Source: Platerodrilus igneus (Eukaryota; Arthropoda; Insecta; Coleoptera; Lycidae). From it: DNA of 64,000 nucleotides. The stretch covers positions 5,084,001-5,148,000 of the forward strand of contig JARFIW010000453.1 of assembly GCA_036346225.1 (NCBI GenBank). The letters are read 5' to 3'. The position numbers and the translations under genes are program-made. The notes under the pieces were generated by a model. That model did no database searches. It was not told the origin of the DNA and saw nothing but the letters and a program-made list of their open reading frames with translations. Positions 47,035 through 57,270 of this stretch are shown piece by piece (positions within the stretch are counted from its first letter, which is position 1; each line of letters opens with the position of its first letter).

Positions 47035-47164
47035 GACGTTTGGTCTCTTTGTCGCACGTTTTCGGGTTTAATTTTAAGTCTTTGTAAATTCGTAGTTGTA
47101 AATCAAACAGTAAAGCTATCATTGCTTGTCCCGTTATATCCTGTCATAAAACCTCCTTTGTGCC
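47035..47164 (+). repeat. 130-bp direct repeat, LTR-like, right copy
   Basis: Partner of 42277-42406. It lies 55 bp after the last integrase codons. Only this portion of the putative LTR aligns between the two sides. Confidence 0.6.
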
Positions 47165-49040
47165 TGTGAAATTAAGTTGAAAAAAGGGGCAGTGACAGAC
47201 ACTTACTCATGGATATCGAAGAAAAACGGTTGTGTTGGTTCGATAAAGTGAGTTAAGTCAATAGTATCGCCGAATGTGAACTTATCGATAAACCCCTAAA
47301 AAATAGTGATAGTGCAAACGTAACACGTCCAATGAATTCGCCCTACAGTCTACTTCGTCGAAAAGTAGGAACGAAACTTAGAACAATAGAATAACGCGGA
47401 GGTAAGTCGATATATTAAATTATAAGACACCCCGCGTAATTAAACAGCTGATGTATAGAAGAATTCTGCTTTCACTAGGAAGACCCAAGACCGAACCTAC
47501 AACGAATTTAATATGTATTTGTGTTTCGAATCTATTTGAAAGCGATTGCGTACTCTTCAAGACTGGATAAAATTGTAATTAAATGGCGAGGTGATAACTG
47601 GTTATGCGAAGGTAGTATTTCGACAGCTAGTGAAAAACCGTACTGCAATTTTATTGTTAATGTGATTCATCCACGAACAATGACATTAAACGCTAACATG
47701 AGCTACAATTTGTATTAATTTCCCTTTTAGATCAAATGTTTTGTTACCTAATGATGTGTAGGTCGATATAATCTCATACAAGCAAATGGTCGGTTAATTT
47801 TAATAAACACTTTGAATAGTACTCATCATCCTTCGAACTTTCACATTCGAAATGCATAGCTAATCGAAGTGCATAATCACTCACTATTTGATCATCTTTT
47901 TTTTTATTATAGCATGTTTTTAACCCAGATTTTATGCTATAAATGTGAGATTTCTTTTTTAAATTACTGCAATGTAAAATTTAGTAATAGAAGTAAATTA
48001 GTCGTGGTACTCAATCCTTATTGATTTGTTAACTTCATGTGGATTTGTTTGCAATTAATACCAACGCAGGAATTAATTATGTGGTTATTTGGGTTTAGGT
48101 ATGGTTGTCCTGCGGTAGGAGTTTATTTACATATTGTTCATAGGTTTTCATCCGTTAACCTTGTTCCAAAATGGTTTTCGTTTTCATGCACCATTACTTA
48201 TGTTTATATTTTCGTTATTAGATTTCTAACCATGTAAGCTTTTAACGGTTTGTTTAATTAAGACCTTCCTGTATTTAACATTTAATTAGATGTACATACA
48301 TATTTGCTCATTCTTTTTGTCTTCATTTTTATTAGCTACAGGTTTTGCATAATACAGAATGTATTTATATGCTTTTAGTACTATGATTATGTACTGATGG
48401 ATTTTAACACCAAGTGTATAAAACTTTTTAATGTTAGCTTAGAGATATGTTTTTATATTATGACGAAATTTTATTATTAAATAAATGTTTCCTATGTTAC
48501 CTTGTACATAGATGATCGTATGTTATTTTATTTGAGGAGCTTGTTAAGATTTCGATTCCACCTGAAGTTTTCGAAATTAATTGTATTTGAAATACGATAT
48601 GGTATTTGGGTTGCATTCAGATGTTTAATTTTATAGAATTTCAACGAATGAAATTTCTTGTATTTAGTCATACAAACGTAAGATCGTCCTTATTCATCGC
48701 TAACTAAATAATAGTAGTTCGGACGTTTGATCAGATAAATAAATTTGTTAAAAAGGCACAAGGTTAGGTGAAATCAAATGTACGATAGGTGATGGAAAAG
48801 GTACATGAAACATTTAACCCATTGCAGACAATTTAACTACTAACACAGCCTTTTGTAAGAAGAAAGAACAAATAGGGGGCAAAATATTACTATTAAAATT
48901 AGAATTTTAGATTTTAGTTAGTGGGTTGTGCCGGGGACTCAGTACAACTTTTTGGAACTTTTAATTTAGGCGATTTATGCACACCAGTATAGATGGCTTC
49001 GGGCCGAGCCAGGCTGGGCTTTTTCAAAAGTTAGAACAAT
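47165..49040. other. No gene recognised
   Basis: Mostly AT-rich. At about 47210-47250 the plus strand reads DIEEKRLCWFDKVS, which faintly recalls the I-x-x-RRLRWFGHV tail of some LINE proteins. This is too short to call. Frame 47521-47718 is unrecognised. Confidence 0.35.
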
Positions 49041-49074
49041 GTCGGGGTTGTAGGATTTTGTGTTGATGTTTGAA

Positions 49075-49199
49075 TGTATGTTTATGTGTGAGTTTGTGCG
49101 TGTTTGTGTTGTGTGTGTGTATGCGTGTGTGCGTGCTTGCGCTTGCGTGCGTGAATGCGCGCGCGTGTGGTGTGTGGTATGTGGTGTGTGGTGTGGTGT

Positions 49200-49242
<43 letters not shown>

Positions 49243-49310
49243 ACGCTGCGTGTGTGCGTGGAAGATGTGTGTGCACGCGAGTATGTGCGTGTGCGTATGC
49301 ATATTCGCGC
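49075..49310. repeat. TG/GTGC-rich simple repeat region
   Basis: Long degenerate (TG)n with a pure core at about 49200-49240 and CG-containing variants around it. Every long open frame here on either strand is an artefact of the repeat. Confidence 0.92.
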
Positions 49311-49511
49311 GCGTTTTCTTTGGTGTTGTTTTGTGCTTGCTTTCTACTCACTCTTGACCGTTGGCAGAAATCATAAACTGAACCGATCACTTTCGTAATG
49401 CATTCCCCGGCCGTCGGCACCCGAAAACAGAGGTTGCTGTTGCACCATTCCGAAGTGCGCGCGCGTGTGTTTGGGCACGCGTGGCGTGTGCGTGCGTGTG
49501 GTGTGTTGTTC

Positions 49512-49567
49512 GGCGGCTCCGAGGTGTTGTTGGTACGTGTGACTACTATGCCCAAGGTCCTGGGCCC
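49512..49567 (+). mobile_element. SINE head fragment (tRNA-like 5' end), plus strand
   Basis: GGCGGCTCCGAGGTGTTGTTGG..GACTACTATGCCCAAGGTCC matches the first 55 bases of the SINE family in the opposite orientation to the other copies. It stops before the B box. Confidence 0.75.
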
Positions 49568-49574
49568 TTTTATT

Positions 49575-51398
49575 TACACCTATTAACAGATAAATTATAT
49601 TTACACATGTGTTAAAACAGTTTGAAACAATAATTATTAGTTCAATTTATGGTATGTTTTAAAGTCCTTGATTTTTATAATGATTTTTAAACAAATTCAA
49701 TGAGACATGTTACCCTAAATTGACTTCACACTGGAGTATTGTGAGCTCATTATAACCCAGTTTAGTTTGCATATGCCTTTTAAACCTTGCATAAATTAAA
49801 ACAAATTTACAGACCCGTTTATCCTTTACATCATAATTTATATCCTGAAAATTTTTAATATATTCGAAATACACCCCTTTTCAATACTCAAAATTAGTAA
49901 ATTGTCCTGTACATGTATCTTTTTAAAACAAGATTCTAAAACCATAAATATGCCACCAAAAGTCAACCACACAACACAAAATTCCACAAATGTTTATAAA
50001 ACAACAGAAATTTTAAATAAATTACCTGGAAAATTCTTCAGTCTTCATTCCCGTCGGAGATGGTTACCATAAAACCCCTCGGCGTTGTTTCCATTTACTA
50101 TGCTGCTTGTCGAATCCACAGGCCTCTACCATCTGATATTTCTGCAAGATATTCGCTTCGTCTCACAGTACCATTCCATACCCGTATATCATGCACACAA
50201 AATTGATTACCAGCTCTGCTTACCTTCATATAACATGCATCCATTTAATAAATTTTGTGATAGTAACCGGACCTTTTGTTCACTTACGCACTAACTCGTG
50301 CATCACGTTAATAATTGGAGGTTCGCTACTACAGTTTTATACTTTTAAATACGATATCAAATGTAACTTTATTACACATACAAACTACTCACCAGAAGCT
50401 TTATTATGGTGGTCTGAATCGGTATTCAGCACTTGACCGAAGTAAAATAGAAGAGAGCCTTAATATTTTTGCTCCGGTATTTATATCATTTTTCCAACCC
50501 CTATCGGATGCGTTTCATTCGAAAAGCTTATTTTCTAAAGCAGTTTCTAAAAATTTTGAGCATAATCGTCGCTTAATTCCGAAAATTTCTCCGGCCGTAC
50601 TTGTTGCTTACAGAGAATTCGTTCTCTACCTTCGCGTGTGCGTTCGTTTTGAAAACTGTTAGCTTTCAACCAATGACAAAATTCTCTACCGTCACAAACT
50701 CCACATAAGCTCTATTCACCTTTGTTTTATACATGTTTGCTGTCTTCTTCAAAACCCCACTTGAGTTACAGAAAATCGCTATTTTAACGTCCTATCTCAA
50801 CTTCACGTGTATATCGTACGTGCCTTTCAATTCCTTGCTTGCTTTATATCTGTCTTTATTTGTTGTATATTATCGATTGTTCATTTCACTCGCTCCTTAA
50901 GATGTTTGTTACCCTAGCTGTTTATCCAAACTGACGGTTGAAAACAATTTCTATGAAATCCTATCTTAACATACGCTCGAATTCTTTGAACGTAGCCTTT
51001 AACAAGCAGGTGTTTCTGTTAATTATCGACCGTTTGAACATAATAATTCCTCGATTTGCTGCTTCTTCGTATCTGATAAAACTGACGTTGGTTTTTAAAA
51101 CGAATACATTTACCTTGGAATTATTGATTTTCTTACGCAAGCACGCTCCCTTATGCTTATATGTGTTTGATTAAAATAAATTATGGTTAATTATGCGTAT
51201 CCTTGAACTTCTATTTGCTTTGAGGCTTTCTTCCTTCCTGAGATCCTAACATTCCAATTATTAAATATAAAAATACGTTAATACTCGTCCGTTTTCACTA
51301 AATGAATTAAATTAATTTGGCTCGTAAATAATTGGTTCTTTTCTATATACATGGTTGCTGAAATGTTCTTGTTTACACTTATTTACCCCTTTAAATCC

Positions 51399-51404
<6 letters not shown>
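49575..51404 (-). repeat. Solo or partial LTR related to the long LTRs at 6889-14174
   Basis: It shares CTGGAGTATTGTGAGCTCAT-ATAACCCAGTT with 7355-7395 and 12550-12595, the TTACCTGGAA-TTCTTC block, and the terminal segment TCTATATACATGG..TTTAAATCCACAACA with the LTR ends at 8915 and 14174. No gag or protease follows. The left boundary is uncertain. It is a different subfamily, with long regions too diverged to align by eye. Confidence 0.65.

Positions 51405-51436
<32 letters not shown>
51405..51436. repeat. (TA)n microsatellite
   Basis: About 32 bp of TA abutting the LTR end. Confidence 0.93.
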
Positions 51437-51438
<2 letters not shown>

Positions 51439-51920
51439 ACTATTATAGACCATAAAGTAGTCCACAGCCCCAGTGTCAAGCAGAGATTCCATACAATGTA
51501 CCTATATCAATACTCAACAGTAACCTCGTAGTGGCGAATATTAACTCAATTTTTAACTGTACAATGTGTTCCAAATTAGGCGCCGTTTATGGTGAACAAA
51601 GTTTAAGATACTCGCTGTCGCTTGATCGCAGCTATCAGTATCAGTTAATATTATTTTCCGACACTTTTAAAAGTTACTTTTGTAATAATTGTGTCAAATC
51701 AGTCCATCTGACCACACGCTACAAAATAGTTTGCATCACAAACACAACTCAAAAGAGCATATAACAGTCGATAAAGAAACGCAGCAGCATAACTTAACTG
51801 AATTCAAAAACTTTGTACAAACAATTACTGGAGCTTGAAATTACTTTTAGCACTTATCCATATTATTTACAAATAAGCGTCTGTTCTTTTCTAAAAAATT
51901 TGGAGCTGGCCGAACTTTTC
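51437..51920. other. No gene recognised
   Basis: Frame 51531-51764 is unrecognised; otherwise low-complexity AT-rich DNA. Confidence 0.35.
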
Positions 51921-52195
51921 GAGCTGAAATCATAAAAATCCCGGCCCCGTCCGCCTCGAGTACGTAGAAAAGGCTGGCCCGTCCCAAGTATATAAGCGGT
52001 CCGGCCCGATTGAACTGGACCGAACTTCGGGCTTTCGGGTCGAGCTCGGTCATCTGACTTTTGGAGCTGAAATCATAAAAATCCCGGCCCCGTCCGCCTC
52101 GAGTACATAAAAAGGCCGACCCGTCCCAAGTACATAAGCGGTCCAGCCCGATTGGACTGGACCGAACTTCGGGCTTTCAGTCGAGCTCAGTCGTC
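51921..52195. repeat. GC-rich tandem duplication, 143-bp period
   Basis: GAGCTGAAATCATAAAAATC starts at 51921 and again at 52064. Both units carry CCGGCCCCGTCCGCCTCGAG, AAGCGGTCC and CTGGACCGAACTTCGGGCTTTC. The second unit ends near 52195. Confidence 0.85.
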
Positions 52196-52837
52196 GTTAT
52201 ACACCACTGCATCTTCACAATTTAGACTCGTACAAAAGACATTATTTGAAATAAAATATCCTATAACAAAACTTGAACAATGATGAACGTGGTAAACAGG
52301 ATAGAAATAGGAAGTTAATGATATTTTGAGTCAGTAAATAGCAAAGGTAGAGAACTTTTTACTTGGGCATCGATGCAGCAATGTCAATGGAAATAACATG
52401 ATGTAGGAAGTAGAAAGCCCAAGGAATGAAATAGTCGAGATACAAAAAATTGTATTTAGGTCTCTAGGTCAACATTTATAAAGTAACAGGTGGTCAACAT
52501 ATATTCAGGGTCAGCATCGGCTGCCATATTGCGCGTGTTAATGCCTACACCTTTTGTCAATTTTTACATTTGAGCTATAGACTTGCTATAAGTATTAGCG
52601 TTTTCGTTCTGGATTGTTATCAAGATGACTACTTTAGACATCTTGGGTTGTTATAATATTTTTGCCGGGTGACAAATATAATATTTTAAAGACATTAAAC
52701 ATCATTTCAAATATATTATTCAAGTAAACTCCATTCGTTTAGTGCATTACTTTTGCCGAGGTATGATTTCAACACTCTACCAAAATAATTACATATAACT
52801 ACTATTTAGGTATTAAAAAATCATTATTCTGTTTCAG
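52196..52837. other. No gene recognised
   Basis: AT-rich sequence leading to a TTCTGTTTCAG acceptor-like string just before the THAP-like segment. Confidence 0.35.
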
Positions 52838-52977
52838 ATGCGAGGTGGCAAAATTTATAGTATAGCTATTTGCAAAAACAATTCAAAAAGGCTTAAGGAG
52901 AGTGGCGAAAGGATAGTATTCTTTTCCCTTCCAATTAATTCAGAAATCTGCAGAGAACGGATTAGGAAGCGTGATTG
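52838..52977 (+). pseudogene. THAP-domain-like exon fragment
   Basis: After TTCTGTTTCAG (splice-acceptor-like) the frame reads MRGGK, an IC-KNNSKR block, then IVFFSLPINSEICRERIRKRD and a stop. THAP domains show C-x2-4-C near the N terminus, a conserved F-P pair and a R-K-x-W-I block; here C-x-N-N-S, FSLP and the basic block correspond. The first Cys reads Tyr, the Trp reads Arg, and no C-x2-H-F follows, so the zinc-binding fold cannot form. It could be a dead exon of a host gene or of a THAP-bearing transposon. Confidence 0.45.
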
Positions 52978-53342
52978 AAGATATAAGTTTTGTATGGAAA
53001 ATAGGCTTCGAGATTTTGAGAATGAATTAAAGTTTATTAAATTAAATCTTTACGTGATTATTCATTTATTTTAGCAATACCCCCACTATTACTTTTTTCC
53101 TTGATCGAACTACCAACAACTCTGACTGAGCATTCGAAATGGATAAAAAAGAAAAAATAGACGCAAATAGTTGAAGGGCTGCTTTTGGAACATGTAGCTA
53201 AAACCGAGAATGTTCTAGGTAATTTGTTTTGTCTTTTTCTGTAATCAATAGACAGATTTTGGACCCCCTACAGAATGCTTACTTTATTTGATAATCTGAA
53301 GACACCTAGATTTGATTCTAACATGAAGTTATATTGATATTA
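52978..53342. other. No gene recognised
   Basis: AT-rich. It may include a continuation of the THAP-like gene, not recognised. Confidence 0.35.
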
Positions 53343-54633
53343 TACAAGGTGGTACAGAATGGAAGAGCATGTTTGGAACGGATAGTACACGCGGAAGGGA
53401 GGGTATATAGGGTCGCGGCTGACTTCGTTCGATTTAGGGGTGTTTAACGTTCTAATGAACGTTAAGCATTCCTAAATCGAACGACGTCACAATGGACAAA
53501 GGAGTTGAGAAGTATCTAAAATGGACGAGTCTGTTGTTGTCCTGCAGTTGCGCTTTTGCCATCGCTTTATTATTGGTCGAAACGGTTCAGTTCCAAAACG
53601 TGACACAATAAGTAGATGAGTGCAGAATTTTAAAATGACGGTGTTTGCAATTAATTCAGAACCTCGAGATCATCCCCGAAGTATTAAGGACACCGGCTTC
53701 CATACAAAGGGTGAGACAAGTAGTAATTCAAAGTCCATAGGGTTCTGTTCGAAAATTAGCTGCAGCACTTCGAATGAGTAGTCTAAGACTTAGCAGAATT
53801 GTACACTAATACATACCTTCACTTTTACCCCTACAAGCTTATGTTTTTTCAGCAACTGAATGAAGTAGATTTTGCACAACGCCAGCAGTTGGCCGAAAGA
53901 ATGCAAATGATTTTTTGCTGATGAAAATGAATGATTTATAATTATGAGCGTTGAGGTTCATTTTCATTTCAGCGGTTCCGTTAACAGAGCCCCCGTGAAC
54001 TGCATCAACGTTCACTTCATAGCGAGAAAGTCGCCGTTTGGGACACTGCCAGCCGTCTTGGAGTGATCGAACCATATTTGTCGAAGATGCAAGAGGGGTA
54101 ACTCTAACTGTAAACTTCGAGTATATATTTTCATATTGGAAAACTTTTTTATACCAGAATTGCAACGACAAAGAATCAATAGAAGAAATGTTTGGTTGCA
54201 ACAATATGATGCCACAACACATACAGGCAGGACCTCGATGAAAGTTCTGCATCACATTTTTCCTGGACACGTATTCTCCTGCTTCAGTGATGTGCCGTGG
54301 CTCTCTTGTTCCCCAGACCACACAGCTTGTGATTATTTTTCATAGGGGCATCGAAACCTGTAAGAGTTGGAAGAAGCCATCACTATAGAAGTCAAGGCAA
54401 TTGACATCGACATGTGGGGAGGGTGATGCGGAACTTTCAGAAACGACTACGGCAGTGCATTGCAGAAAACGGACGTCATCTGTCTGATATCATTCTCAGA
54501 ACATAATTTCAGTTTTTTATTGTTAAATGGTAACATGTAAGTTTTCATTTCTCCTAATTACAATTTATTTAAGTTCAAAAACAGTTGAGTTATTTGTATT
54601 TAAAAAACGCCCCTGCGTTGTGCCTCACCCAGT
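53343..54633 (+). mobile_element. Degenerate Tc1/mariner-superfamily element, about 1.29 kb, with TIR remnants
   Basis: The start TACAAGGTGGTACAGAA and the reverse complement of the end, TACTGGGTGAGGCACAA, match at 11 of 17 positions, and TA lies outside each. The plus strand carries a transposase relic: MDESVVVLQLRFC (53518) as N-terminal helix, then NVWLQQYDATTHT-RTSM (about 54190-54245, the middle Asp motif of the DDE domain), LHHIFPGHVFS, DVPWLSCSPDHTACDYFS-G (54290-54345, third Asp motif), and FQKRLRQCIAENGRHLSDIIF near 54435-54495. The length is normal for mariner. Multiple stops; a short palindrome lies upstream of the coding part. Confidence 0.8.
53426..53483. repeat. Short perfect-looking hairpin within the mariner element
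   Basis: Arms 53426-53452 and 53457-53483 (CGTTCGATTTAGG against CCTAAATCGAACG) are 27 bp with few mismatches and a 4-bp loop. Confidence 0.8.
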
Positions 54634-54684
54634 ACATATAAATATTTATGATTTAGTAATCACTTCGAGATGAGTTTGAATGAG

Positions 54685-55101
54685 CATTAAAGGGTCTGAA
54701 AAATGGTAAGGCGCCGGGTACAGATAAAGTACAAGTAGAAACTCTAAAATCTCCTGGACAAGCCGTAACAGAACGTCTCTTCCAACTTGTAAGCTATATG
54801 TATGAGACAGGCGAAATACTCAAAGATTTCGAACGTAACATCATAGTAACTATACCAAAAAAGAGTGACGTGGATAGATCTGAAAATTTTCGATCAATAA
54901 GGTACACGTGTCAAAAATATTAACTAGAATTGTACAAAGATGAATGGAAAAACGAGCTGATAAATACTAGAAGAAAATCAATTTGGGATTAAGCGAAATA
55001 GGAGAACACAGGAGGCTATTTTAGCTCTGAGGGTGATAACGGAGAAAACAATAGAAAACGGGGAAAGCGTGTATATAGGGTTTATAGATCTGGAAAAAGC
55101 A
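54685..55101 (+). pseudogene. RTE-like reverse transcriptase, N-terminal part of RT domain (third copy)
   Basis: Frames give LKNGKAPGTDKVQVETLK, LFQLVSYMYETGEI, DFERNIIVTIPKKSD and NFRSIR (RT motifs 1-2), then after shifts TQEAILALRVITEKTIENG-type codons and YIGFIDLEKAF (motif A, first catalytic Asp) at about 55072-55104. The copy breaks off exactly after motif A, where a SINE tail begins. It complements the other copies, which hold the later part of RT. Confidence 0.75.
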
Positions 55102-55382
55102 TTTCCAATTCTCCATCATTGGCCAAGAGGCGAATTTTTTTGTTGCCTGGAAATTTAGAATTTTGCCGAACCCTTGCCGTGCCAGGCAAGGTAGGGATCT
55201 TTAACGTGCGTGACAACACTCACACACTGGACATGCATTTAACCTCTCATCCGAACGAGGGCGTAATTTTTGTGAAAAATGCTCACCTGTCATTTTTCAA
55301 GCAGTCGGACGTGTCGGGATTTGAACCCAGGACCTTGGGATCCGTAGTCTTACGCCTACTACATTGATCCACGGCGACTCCT
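55102..55382 (-). mobile_element. tRNA-derived SINE, subfamily B
   Basis: Head GAGTCGCCGTGGATCAATG at the right end, B box GGTTCAAATCCC, body GTTAAAGATCCCTACCTTGCC. The right flank CCCCTTCACATACTAC is the same repeat position as at 32141 and 32777. The left flank is RTE coding sequence rather than the matching duplication. Confidence 0.83.
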
Positions 55383-55946
55383 CCCCTTCACATACTACTG
55401 AATATAGGGGAAATAGATTATATAATTGTAAAATAATAGAAGGTGACCGAACTGCATCTAACAAGAAAGAACAGCGGCTGTGTTCTAAGACAACAAACAC
55501 AGAAACTAGTAGAAAATTGTTCAAAGCATATGTGTGGAGCACTGCATAGTACATCTATGAAATAGGGGCAGTAGGAAAATCAGACAGAGATATAAGCCTT
55601 TTGGAATGTTGTGCTTCAGATGTATGAGGATGATAACATGCACAGACAAACTTAATAACAAATAGGTTGTGGAGATAGAGGAATAAAGATATCTGTGGAA
55701 AACCAAAAAATAGGAGAAACAGAAGGGCAGGATACTTTCTAAGGCATTTTTTGGAAACAGCACGAGATATATTACAAGGAGAGATAGGAAAAGAGAGGTA
55801 GAAGTAGACCGAGATCAGACTTTCGCACGCAGATAGTGATATATGCAGACTGTGCAAAATTCATGGGAATGTGTAGGTTAGTTCAGAATAGGAAACAATG
55901 AGGGTACGCGTGTAACCAGTTCCAGGACTGAAGACCTAATGATGAT
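55383..55946 (+). mobile_element. RTE-like 3' tail, divergent subtype
   Basis: Same structure as 30059-30618 and 32777-33348, with NKKEQRLCSKTTNTET and RKLFKAYVWSTA still readable at about 55457-55549. It ends in CCTAATGATGATGAA. Confidence 0.77.
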
Positions 55947-56484
55947 GAATCACTAGCGTAAAAAATTAGTTTCTAATTTTAACAACACCTGCAATATACA
56001 TAACAAAACATGTATTCCTACATTCTTGACTAACATACATTTTTCAATTAAAAATTTTAAATCACAATCTTTGCTCATATAGAATTTATAACAAACATTT
56101 TAAATTGGTGACGTAGTTCCTGCGCGGCTGCTGATTGTCTAAAAGCTTTGTAGGCCACCTAGCACTTTATACATCTTGGGTCTAGGTTAGCTCTAGATAT
56201 GTGAAAAATAGATTTGAAAGCTATGTAAAGAAGAAGTAAGAAGGTTTGAAACATTTTAGAAAAAGTTTAGGATAATACAAATATTACTGGTGAAACTAAT
56301 GGAATTCGTTATATAGTGAGGTCTTATTTTGAGTAATAAAAAAATAGTTAGACAGTAGTGGAGGACAATGCAGAAGGTAACATTTGTAGGCGAAGGAATA
56401 AGTTCAAGTGTATAGAGCAGATTAGGAAAAAGAGGTAAAGATAATGATGTGGCACTGAAAGAGCAGGTGACATTAGGTGCCTCC
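55947..56484. other. No gene seen
   Basis: AT-rich. The last 14 bp are the left copy of a SINE target-site duplication. Confidence 0.4.
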
Positions 56485-56780
56485 CCTACATTTGATTTTC
56501 CAATGCTCCACCCGAAGGTACTACATTGACCAGGAAGGGAGTTTTTTTAACCGGGAAATTTTAAATTTTACCGAAAACTTGCTATTGCAAGCAAGGTAGG
56601 GATTTTTAACGTGCGTGACAACATTCACACACGGGATCTCCATTTTACCTCTCATCCGAACGAGGGCGTGTTGTTGTGAAAAATGCTCGCCTAACATTTT
56701 CAAGCGGACCGTGACGGGAGATGAATCCGGGACCTTGGGCATACTAGTCACACGCATACCAACTACACCACAGAGCCGCC
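56485..56780 (-). mobile_element. tRNA-derived SINE, subfamily A, with target-site duplication
   Basis: Flanks CATTAGGTGCCTCC (56471-56484) and CATTAGGTACCTCC (56781-56794) differ at one base. The element is full length: head GGCGGCTCTGTGGTGTAGTTGG, a degenerate B box, the GTCACGCACGTTAAAAATCC body, and a tail AAATCAAATGTAGG. Confidence 0.9.
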
Positions 56781-57024
56781 CATTAGGTACCTCCGCAATA
56801 CCAAATAATATTTCGTTTTTCTTTTTATTGATTAAACACGGGATTCAAATATTTCAAGCTTCAGCAAAATGCATTTTTGAGAACGTATGTCTACATTCAA
56901 TTGTAGGAAGAAAATTTATATTTCAGGGCTTGTATGTATAGCGCTATTCTAAAACGAATTAAATTCATGCCACAATGATTATTGAAAATAATCAAAATTT
57001 CAACAATTTCAAGTGTTCTAGGAA

Positions 57025-57270
57025 GAGAGTTATTTTACCTGGAAATTTTGAATTTTGCCGAACCCTTGCTATTCCAAGCAAGGTAAGGATCTTTAACATG
57101 CGTGACAACACTCACACACTAGACCTACATTTTACCATCCGAAATAGGGAGAGCCTATTTCTGCGAAAAATCCTCGCGTAACATTTTTTAAGCGGTTCGT
57201 GTCGGGAATCGAACCCGGGACCTTAGGCTTAGTAGTCACATGCAAACCAACTAACTTACTGAGCTGCTGC
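57025..57270 (-). mobile_element. tRNA-derived SINE, 3'-truncated copy
   Basis: B box GGTTCGATTCC is intact near 57205. The body GTTAAAGATCCTTACCTTGC is present. The terminal 35 bases found in other copies (GCCAATGTAGTACCTTCGG) are missing. Confidence 0.8.

Noticed and set aside
48975..49555. Several long open frames on both strands (His/Thr-rich and Cys/Val-rich)
   Set aside because: They are translations of the TG/CA simple repeat in different frames, with no independent support.
15095..57270. tRNA-like A and B boxes at several loci as genuine tRNA genes
   Set aside because: Each continues into the same 200-bp non-tRNA body, and several have target-site duplications, so they are SINE heads; no cloverleaf was demonstrated.
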